Under the pieces are notes generated by a model. The model saw nothing but the letters and a program-made list of their open reading frames with translations, made no database searches and was not told the DNA's origin. From assembly GCF_964355755.1 (NCBI RefSeq), contig NC_092674.1, forward strand, positions 24,020,001 to 24,084,000: a DNA stretch of 64,000 nt. Direction: 5' to 3'. The DNA comes from Antedon mediterranea. Taxonomy: Eukaryota > Echinodermata > Crinoidea > Comatulida > Antedonidae. This document shows, piece after piece, positions 55,054 to 64,000 of this stretch. A program made the translations under genes and the position numbers. Within the stretch, counting starts at the first letter, position 1; each line of letters starts with the position of its first letter.

Positions 55054-55582
55054 TGTGAATATGATTAAATTCGTTTCACTCTGAGAAAAATGAATTTTAT
55101 TTATAAAACGGTTGGTCCGGTTTAAAAAAATCCGGTGCAGACATGTTCCTTGATTTCCTCATTGGATCTTACCGTCAATATCAAAATCTCTAAAATATTG
55201 TTGATATAAACTTTGCGGTACACCACGTATATTATTAGTTCAGAAAAGAACCGTTTCGATCATCAATATGCTTTGATCGTCCTCGGGAGTGAAAATATTT
55301 ACCGGTTATTTTTTATCCAACCACCTTCCGCCCACTAAGAAGCAGTTTATAACACGTTTTTGTTTGCCTGCGTACAATATTAAATTATTTCAACAAAATA
55401 TAGCTTTTGTGTTTGTGTTTTTTTCTGAAAGATCGAAAGCAATTATTGTCCACAGCAGGGTTCAACCAATTCCCGGACCCTTTCCTTACATCTCTCACAG
55501 ACGGACTCCTCTTATTGATTTACCTTGATTTACCTTGATCTTGGACATCTAAAGCAATGCTTGTGTGTCCCTCCGGTATATT

Positions 55583-58500
55583 AGTCCAGGGGCTTATGTC
55601 ATTTTGTAGGCTTTTGATGTTAATTGTCGGCACCAACTTTTTTCTGACTCAGAATTTTCCTCTGAACAAGAAAAACTTTGGTGCCATTTTTTTCGACCAT
55701 GGCAAGTGGCCGCCATTTTGATTTTCAAGATGGCGGACTAACTTTAACAAAACTGATCATGTGTGGTATCATTGGAAAGGGAATACAATACTGATCATTT
55801 ATTGCCATTACACCCATACCCCAAAATGCATAGCAACAAAGATAATCGCAATTACATTATGTCATGTGATCAAAATGAGGTCAAAGGTCAAATTTCGACC
55901 ACTTATGAATACCATTGTGTTTGGTATCGACGGAAAGCTTTTTTTATACTTTAAACAGCTGTACATATAGTTTTTACATTTATCACACCATTTTCTAGAA
56001 ATTTTAAATTTTGTCTATAAATAATAATTATAGCTAACAACTTATTTCAAGTTTAAAATAAGTGAGTTTATTACTGTAACGATATGTTAAGCCTTACAAC
56101 CTATGTTTTTTCGACCAAATTTAAGGTCACAAACTACATTTTATGTAAAAATAAATACTATATGATCCTATTTTGATAACTTTTATCGTTTTTAAACTGT
56201 TCAAAATGTGAAAAATATGTTGATTCTAATAATTTAATCGGCCCGATGTAAATCCCACAAGGCATCGTGCGAGGATTGATATTTTCATGTTATGGATGCA
56301 CGGCCAGTTTCGGTCGGCCATTATGAAAACAAATAAGAGAATCATAGACTTTTTATATGTAAATTGATAGACCGCAGCGTACAATTAACCAGCAGTCAAC
56401 AATACCGCGCAAAAATATATATGTAGATAATTATGTTTGTGAACATGCTCAGAATGAATTTCTGACTGTTTAGATTGCTTGTGCATCATGCATCATTTCC
56501 CATGTCCGTAATATTGGGCCAAAATTCCGTAATAATTATGGACGTTCCCAACTTTGAAATAACAGTGTTAAACAGTGCCAGGTGCGGGCAAAAAATTTCT
56601 ATTGATCATACATTCCAATAATTATCGATCTATAGTTTCCTCTATGTTTCATAATTTTTGGGATTTTATTTGTGTTACACGAGCTTGTTGAAAATAAGCA
56701 CTTTCTTATCAGTGGGGGGATAGTTCAAATTACACAGTAAAATCTCTATTCTTTTGTACACAAATTTTGTAAATAGAGAGGCATTTTAAAAAGCTATGAA
56801 AAATAAATGGTGTGGTAAAAAATGTTAACAGATGACTAAATATATGTAATATAACTTGAATATTACATTTCTGGTATTTTTATTCAACTTAAGATTTTTA
56901 TTTTCATGCTATAGCAAAAATTATCCACCGTATATCCACCATCTTTTTCACTTTCTAGGGAGTCAACAGACATTAGGTTAACTACGTAACTACTGAAAAA
57001 AAGTAATCCTGGTTTTTATGGAAGAATTTTGCAAAATTTTGTATTTGACCATATTAAGGGAAATTCATGTTTTTTCGTCTTGATTTCTTTTACAAATATT
57101 TGATTTAGGTACAATTAACCAAATATTATAATTAAAATTCATGCCTGTACCTGAGCTTTAATGCTTCAACTCCCTTTTTAAATGCAATATTTTATTATTT
57201 TTTTCTCTCAAAATTAGTCGACCAAACTCTCGCAACACCGACTTATTTTCTCTTGCCTGTTGTCGAGTCAACGTAACCAAAAATGGTTTCATTCAAAGAT
57301 TATCCAAGCTTTTTAATTCAATTTCTATAAGGATAAAACTATCGATATTTTTTTTGACACTTTGTCCAAATTTAGGTCTAAAATTCTTAAATCGATTTAA
57401 GTTTGCCTTTTTGTATGTTTCATGTTTTGTATTTTTATGTGCTTTTAATTCTATATTTATATCTTAAGAGTTTTAAGGCATCCTGTAATTGGCAATTTTT
57501 CGCTGTTTGGATGTGAAATAAAATAAAATAAATAAAATAAAATTGCTTTTTTCTGCAAATTTCGATATTTTCTTTTCTGGAGTGTGGTTTAAGCAACACT
57601 GTTGTACAGTTTATAGTAGATAAATGAAATTTATTTTTGGAAATTGTGGTTTATTGACTTATTTAGCATTTTTCCAAAATATTTTTTATCTAACGTTTTT
57701 ATTCCATAGTCGCGTAGTGTGTTACCGGCAGAAAAAATATGCGGTATACGATCAGTATTGCTGTTTGCTACTGTAGCCCGATATAGTTTAACAAAATTAA
57801 ATTAATATGTGAAAACACTGACCCATCTACCGCCTCTGATTCAGAGGAAAGCGATGTTGAAATTTGACTACGTTAGCTAAGTGTACCCAATACACAATAT
57901 TGAATGTCAGTTTGGACATGGTCACATCAGATATGGAAATGTTATTATCTTGAATTGAAAGATACTGTTATTATCTTGGTATATTTTATATATCCACTGG
58001 TAGTTCTGAAGTACTATTAGGGGCGGTAGCAGGACCATTTGAATAGGGTTGCCCAAGAATCCAGGGCTGTCGATTCTGAGCATATGCGCCACAGGCCCCC
58101 ATGGTTAAATGACACCCCTAGCATGGTACTCTCGCACGTAAAATTCACGATAAATGGCAGCTCTAGTTCACTGCCGGAAATGACACTCGATATCGGGCTA
58201 CAGTAGCAAACATCAATACTGATCGTATACCGCATATTTTTTCCGCCGGTAACACACTACGCGACTATGGAATAAAAACGTTAGATAAAAAATATTTTGG
58301 AAAAAATGCTGAATAAGTCAGTAAAACCACCACAATTTCCAAAAATAAATTTCATTTATCTACTATAAACTGTACAACAGTGTTACTTAAACCACGCTCC
58401 AGAAAGGAAAAAATCGAAATTTGCAGAAAGAAGCAATTTTAACACTGTTATTTCAAAGTTCGGAACGTCCATAATTATTACGGAATTTTGGTCCAATATT

Positions 58501-59878
58501 ACGGGCATGGGAAATGAAGATATACAGTACCTTCGCATGATGCACAAGCATTCTACTAAACAGTCAGAAATTCATTCTGAGCATGTTCACAAACATAATT
58601 ATCTACATAATATGTGCGCGGTATTGTTGACTGCTGGTCAATTGTACGCTGCAGTCTGTCAATTTACATATAGGCTCTTATATATGATGAAATGGGATCT
58701 AAATTTTAATTTATTGGCAAAAAACATTTAGTATGAAATTAAGGGTGTTGCAACACCCTGTGTCCGCCCCTGACTATACATGGTGGCATACTTTATAGGC
58801 TTCATTTATACAATACATCTGATAGTCATTTTGTATGTTAAATCCCCAAAACCTGCAATTGTTGTCGTTTTGTAAAAATAATGTATATATATATAATTTT
58901 AAAAACAATAAACCAGGTCATGTCTTGTCTTAAATGTACGTTCTAAAGTTAATTATGATTAAAAGATAACGGTAACGTACGAACATCGTACGCTTGCTAT
59001 ATGCTTATCATGACGTTTTCTCATTGCTGAAATAATTTTCTTTTCTTTTTTGGCAGAATCCGTTAATACAAATTGGGGCAGACCTGGTATTTTCGCCAAA
59101 AAGTTATGGTTCTCTTATTTGTTTTGACGATCGCCGACCGAAACTGGCCGTGCATCCATATCAACACGAAAATATCAATGCCTTGTGGGATTTAGCGGGC
59201 CGATTAAATTATTATTATTAGAATCAACTTATTTTTCACATTTTGAACAGTTTAAAGACGAAAAAAGTTATCGAAATAGGATCATATAGTATTTTTTATT
59301 TTTACATAAAATGTAGTTTGTGACCTTAAATTAGGTCGAAAACACTTAGGTCGTAGGGCTTTAACACATTGTTACAGTAATAAACTAACTTATTTTAAAC
59401 TTGAAATAAGGTGTATAATAGCTATATTATTTATATACAAAATTTAAACTTTCTAGAAAATGGTGTGATGAATGTAAAAACTATATGTACAGCTGTACTA
59501 AGTATAAAAAAAGCTTTCCGTTGATACCAAACACAATGGTATTTATAAGTTGTCGAAATTTGACCTTTGACCTCATTTTGGTCACATGACATAATGTAAT
59601 TGCGATTATCTCTGTTGCTATGCATTTTGGGGTATGGGTGTAATGGAAATAAATGATCAGTATTTAATTCCCTTTCCAATGATACCACTCACGATCATTT
59701 TTGTTAAAGTTAGTCCGCCATATTGAAAATCAAAATGGCGGCCACTTGCCATGGTCGAAAAAAATGGCACCAAAGTTTTTCTTGTTCAGCGAAAAATTCT
59801 GAGTCAGAAAAACGTTGGTGCCGACAATTAACATCAAAAGCCTACAAGTGCCTTTTTTTCGACATAAGCTCCTGGACT
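55583..59878. mobile_element. 4.3 kb near-palindromic element interrupting a LINE
   Basis: The outer ends are inverted (AGTCCAGGGGCTTATGTC on the left; AGTCCAGGAGCTTATGTC as reverse complement on the right). ATATT lies outside both (55578-55582, 59879-59883). The left arm runs to about 57783 and the right arm from about 58193. The arms pair through blocks such as TGGCAAGTGGCCGCCATTTT, CCCATACCCCAAAATGCATA, GAAACTGGCCGTGCATCCAT in orientation, and GCGACTATGGAATAAAAACG. Each arm is about 1.25 kb once a 0.97 kb insertion in the left arm and about 0.4 kb of extra right-arm sequence (about 58676-59090) are discounted. The 0.41 kb spacer has no convincing ORF. The superfamily is unknown. Confidence 0.75.
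56577..57542 (+). mobile_element. Retroposon-like insertion in the left arm of the palindrome
   Basis: Absent from the right arm, where the two flanks (AACAGTGTTAAA and AAATTGCTT) are contiguous. It ends in AAATAAAATAAAATAAATAA-type sequence, as expected of a target-primed retroposon on the plus strand. No protein motif was recognised. Confidence 0.5.
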
Positions 59879-59883
59879 ATATT

Positions 59884-60780
59884 CTATTACTAAACTTTAG
59901 TGGGTGGTGTTTCCAAAACTGTTCCTAGTCGGTTTTTAAATTGATTAACATTTGCAGCTTCTATTACATCCTGAGGCAAGTTGTTCTATGTGTCGATAAT
60001 AGAGTTTGTAAACAATTTCTGCCGTATCCTTAAGTGAGTACGAGGTTTACTAATTTTCAAAAAGTGTCCTCTGGTTCTAGATTCAGTGGTTAACCTAAAA
60101 AAATCCTCATTGTTACATTTAGTGAAACCGTAGAACATTTTGAATACTTGAATCATTGTGGATCTCAATCTTCTGTATTCTAGAGTAGGAAGGTGCATTT
60201 TGGAAAGCCGTTGACTGTATTCATACTGACGTAAATCTGCTATCATTCTTGATGCACGCTGTTGAACCTTTTCCAACTTATCAGATTCCTTCAAAAAAAC
60301 ATGCTGCCAAACAGTACTGCAATATTCCATGGATGGTCTTACAATCGATTTGTACAGAAGAGATAAGGAGTGACAGGATAAATAATCAAAAGACCTATAT
60401 GATGCCCAGCTTTTGATTTGCTTTCATAGCAACTTGAGCCACATGGGATTCAAAAGTTAATTTATCGTCAATTACGACCCCGAGATCTGTCATTTTGGAG
60501 ACCCATTGTAGTAGTTTCTTGTTTTCTGCATGACCCATCTTGTATTGAAATGTAATGTTCTTCCTACCAAAATGCATGGCACTACATTTTTTTCTAAGTT
60601 AAACGGTAGTTGCCATTTTATAGACAATTTAAACAGCTTGTCAATGTCATCTTGTAACTTTTTGGCATCATCTAAATTATTTATTTTTCTAAAAATCTTG
60701 GTGTCATCAGCAAAAATTGTTATCTCGGAATCTTGAAATAGGCATAGGTTTACAATATATATAATTCCGGTCATCATGGA
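59884..60780 (-). mobile_element. Degenerate Jockey/CR1-type LINE reverse-transcriptase fragment
   Basis: Three overlapping frames on the minus strand carry, in order, IFADDTKIF (RT catalytic motif), KWQLPFNLEK, MHFGRKN, DLGVVIDDKLTFESHV, YCSTVWQ, LEKVQQRASRMIADL and NNLPQDVIEAANVNQFKNRL. They are separated by frameshifts and at least one in-frame TAG just before NNLPQD. Only the palm-to-C-terminus portion is present; the endonuclease and 5' half are missing. Its 3' end is cut by the 4.3 kb palindrome and probably continues at about 55577 and below. Confidence 0.85.
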
Positions 60781-60789
60781 ATGATACCG

Positions 60790-63029
60790 TAATTAATTTG
60801 CTTCTCACTTACTGTTGATAATAAGTTCTCTTCTCTTTTTTAAGTATCGCCCTCTTTAGTTTACAGAAGCAAATTGAGAATGACGTCATATACCCACAAT
60901 GCCATAGTTGAAGATTGGGGCAAAATGGCTGTTTGATGTAAAGAATTGAGGAGAAGGACCAAGGAGAATTTAAAATCAGAAACAAAGCCAATAGTTATTG
61001 ATTATAAGGCATAACTTGATTTATAGTATTGATTACATATTACTCTATTTTGTATGGTGTTGAATTCCGTTTTATAATTATTTTGGTGGTAATTCGCTTT
61101 ACCTAAAGATTGTTGACGTTTTGAGAAAGGCTGGACGATTTAAACGTCAACAACGACCCAGCAGTGGTGGACAGACGATTTGATCTGAAAAAAACAGCTG
61201 ATTTTGGTTGTACAAATTACCAAAGACTTTCAATGTGAGGGCAAAAACAACTAAAACAACGATAACTGTTATAATAACTGTATAAGCCCTATTAATAATT
61301 GAAAATAATGTCAGAAAGACGTGAAAAGGTAACATGTTTATTTTCAACTCTTGTATTGTATAATATTTTTGCTTGTTGACAAACAGGCTCCGAGCTCCCT
61401 CTCAGCTCTGCTGATGCCACCAGACTAGGCCTAGCCTACTACTAGGCCTAGGCCTAGCCTACTACTAGGCCTATTAAAAACTAACCAAAGCCTCTTCTGT
61501 GATCTAGTAGTAGGCCTACAGTAGCCTATTATGTCAGTCTGCTGAGAGTTGGTAAACTTTACCAAAGTAGGCTAGCCTAGGGCATTTTTTATAATTTTTT
61601 ATTTTGTTTTAAAAAAGTTCTTGATGGGGTTTCTGTTCTGAACTACAGCACAGTATTTTTATAATTCCCGACACAATGATCGCCTGTGCACACAGGTTTT
61701 TTTTCATTCAATAGCCATCAGATTACCCCCCCCTCTCGTGTGTGTGTCTGGAACCAGCTTCCCAGATCATTGACATTGTTGACAGATGCTGCAGTCCTAG
61801 AAAGTCCAACATCCTTTATTAGAAAAGTTCACATTCATCAACAAACAATGTATTGTTTGCTAATTAAAATCCTATCGAAAGATAGTAGATGTCAATTTTT
61901 GTAGCCGCCCTACGCATCGGTTATCCTAATTTGGACGGAAATCCGCCGAGGAAAAGACATCAGCTCAGCTCACGTAGAGAGAGTCGAGGCTAGCCTGTTT
62001 CGGTGGCCTACAATATAAATTATTTAATCCTACCTTGTTGGGTTAGCAAATTATAAAAACGACGACACATAGGCTAGGACACCAACAAAATATATGCAAA
62101 ATAAATATATATTCCATATTAAGATTTAACATACATAGGCCTTTAAAAAAAAAATGATTACGACATGTATAAAGAAAAAGGCCCGACCAGAATTTGGAGG
62201 GGAAAAAACATGTGAACTGAGCAGTTTAGAGAGAGTATTATGTTTCATGTCATGTGACACAAAATCCAGGTACACGATCTTAATTACTGTTTTATCTGTA
62301 TCGTCTCGTCAGACGGCAGTCACCCTCTCGTACTGAGTAAAAAAAAAAGAGAGGTTGTGGTAAGCAGAGAGTATCGCGTTTCATGCCATGTGACCAAAAA
62401 ACTACAGTAGGTCTGTATTACGGTCTTCTGTCGGCAGTCTTTTTGAGCGAGCGATTGAACGTTCTGATACTATATTTAGAATGAATTGTTTACGATCTTT
62501 TTTTCGGCATCGTTTCTGGATGGACTGGACGTTATTATTTATAATAGTTGGCCTGTTTGTTGAGGTTCACCTGTGTTGGATGTGTCTCTACGTTTACACC
62601 GTGGGAAATTTTTATTTATATTCGCTGTTTTTGAGTAGGTAAACACGCACGAAGGAAATGATTACGATTAAAAAATATTATATATTTTTTAGTAATTACA
62701 ACTTGGTCCTCCGCCAGTTAAATTTAACACATTAATTGTCACACCTTACGTCACTAAGAACATCGTAGGGTTGTTTATTTAGGTTACGAAGCCAAACAAT
62801 GGAGCCTACGTTCTATCTATGAAGCTACTTCGTAGGTAAAGTTGCAGTATTTTCTTTCTGTACTGTACCTTTCTTTTTTACAGTACTGTGTACCTTTCTT
62901 TTTTATTGTAATCCGTGAAAATCAAGGCATGTTTCATTAGTTGTGACAAAATATTGAATTTAAAGAAGTGGATAATACTGTATAAGGGAGATTGTTGCAT
63001 TAGACATTCAACAGCATGTACTCTAATGC
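60790..63029. other. Gene-free interval upstream of the UBL3-like exon
   Basis: No exon is supported. A cluster of AGGCCTAGGCCT/CTAGCCTACTACTAGGCC lies at 61422-61475. A possible LINE C-terminus fragment (SRVCVWNQLPRSL, 61686-61830) shares its end with 47830-47880. The UBL3-like gene's promoter may lie here. Confidence 0.35.
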
Positions 63030-63172
63030 CCTGTCTACACTATCTTTATTTGACAAAAAAATATGATGTCATATCACTACCATATTTGTGCATATCACTA
63101 CTAACTATATTTGGGAATACATCACACTTTTTCTGTCAAACCACTGTATTGATAGTGTAGACAGCTTTAGAT
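63030..63172. mobile_element. MITE, GTCTACACTATCAAA family
   Basis: CCTGTCTACACTATCTTTAT on the left, TATCACTACCATATTTGTG and ATATTTGGGAATACATCACA inside, ATTGATAGTGTAGACAGCTT on the right. Confidence 0.8.
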
Positions 63173-63863
63173 CATCAATCAATAAATGACCTTTGAACTT
63201 TCATTCATTGATAGAGATTACATGAATGCATTTTATTTCTGCGGATAAACATGATATTTAATGAAAAAATCAATACTGCACATATTTCAGCAATGAATAA
63301 AATCAAATAAATAAATTGTTATAATAGCCATATCAAAATCATATGGAATTACATGTACATCAAAACAGCTTCAGAAACATAGTGAAAATTGTAATATAAG
63401 CTGATTGGTGATTTTATTTTATGAAATCAATAATATGTAGGCCTACTGTATTCTGTCTGTGAATTTTAAGCAGGATTTTTTCCAAAATTTACAGTATGAC
63501 AGTTGTACTGTATGTTCATTTATAGCAGTACTGTATTATTTTTTAGTATTTGTCAAGTATTATTTAATCAAATTATATTTAAATCAGTGTCACATAATGT
63601 ATCACATGTATAATATACTGTACTGTATGCAAATATACATTTTTTTAAATTTAATAACAAGTGTATTTGGTCCGTTTGCCACATGTGATAAACAGTGTGA
63701 CAATTGTACAGTTTTTACAGTGTGCCGATGATACTGGAATGCCATACGAAGATGCAGTATACAGAATTGGGTTGAAAACAGTGGTTAAGTGTATAACACA
63801 CTACTGTAGTTTTGTAATACATTGTACAGTAATCACATTCCTGTTTTGTTTTTTTTTTTCTAG

Positions 63864-64000
63864 ATTGGGTTACGCCTTATACATCCAGTAAATGGAAACA
63901 GCAAAGAGTATTTCTTCACACCTAATGATTCTGCAACTGATGTAGTGAATCACGTATTTGACAATTGGCCTCAAGGTTGGTTGGTTTTTTCATCGTACAA
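63864..64000 (+). CDS. UBL3: UBL3-like ubiquitin-fold protein, partial (one exon)
   Basis: Family members are small prenylated, membrane-anchored ubiquitin-like proteins; in mammals UBL3 modifies proteins sorted to extracellular vesicles. After a poly-T/TAG acceptor the exon reads IGLRLIHPVNGNSKEYFFTP, then NDSATDVVNHVFDNWPQ. That matches the first beta-hairpin and helix of the UBL3 ubiquitin fold, including the family-typical NDSA and DNWP. The next bases (G then GTTGGT at 63977) could be a weak donor, which would end the exon at 63976. The start codon is upstream; an 18-nt exon 63739-63756 (MPYEDA, in phase) is possible but unproven. The rest of the gene, including any C-terminal prenylation box, lies outside the window. 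Confidence 0.75.
   Translation, partial: MGLRLIHPVNGNSKEYFFTPNDSATDVVNHVFDNWPQGWLVFSSY

Overview
This 64 kb window is AT-rich nuclear DNA of an animal. The genes have introns with GT/AG splice sites, and more than half of the recognisable sequence is transposon-derived. The coding sequences, the tRNA-derived SINEs, the CR1/L2/Jockey-type LINE remnants and an extreme excess of the palindrome TAGGCCTA suggest a marine invertebrate deuterostome. An echinoderm or close relative is my best guess; the species cannot be named from the sequence alone.

Six protein-coding loci are supported. (1) Two intronless, paralogous class A GPCR genes lie in tandem on the minus strand (2.1-5.4 kb). (2) A complete 10-coding-exon SLC36-type proton-coupled amino acid transporter (499 aa) lies on the minus strand (9.35-18.1 kb), with a likely upstream 5'UTR exon. 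(3) Ribosomal protein eL31 (122 aa, four coding exons) lies on the plus strand (21.6-24.0 kb). (4) A three-exon, 71-aa metallothionein with 21 cysteines lies on the minus strand (29.5-31.4 kb), with metal-response-element cores, a CRE and a TATA-like box upstream. (5) A PAR-bZIP transcription factor of the HLF/TEF/DBP family (301 aa, three coding exons) lies on the plus strand (42.5-49.7 kb). (6) At the right edge there is one exon of a UBL3-like membrane-anchored ubiquitin-fold protein on the plus strand. These are unrelated housekeeping, signalling and stress genes with no operon-like organisation.

The space between genes and the introns is filled with nested mobile DNA. It includes a TTA-flanked Harbinger-like element (0.27-1.2 kb) and two elements with Helentron/HINE-like architecture (19.8-20.5 and 27.5-29.1 kb). 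The first of these sits in a tandem array whose flanking units reveal the empty site. Mutator-like elements with 9-10 bp target duplications occur at 30.5, 35.8, 53.3 and 53.7 kb, the last nested in the spacer of a long foldback element. A 4.3 kb near-palindrome (55.58-59.88 kb) has interrupted the 3' end of a LINE. Eight loci of one MITE family share the terminal motif GTCTACACTATCAAA, and at one of them the terminal repeat has expanded into a 13-copy satellite inside the SLC36 gene.

The rest of the window is unrecognised AT-rich non-coding DNA. Exon boundaries were deduced by hand from splice sites and reading-frame continuity; family assignments rest on recalled family motifs, not database searches.
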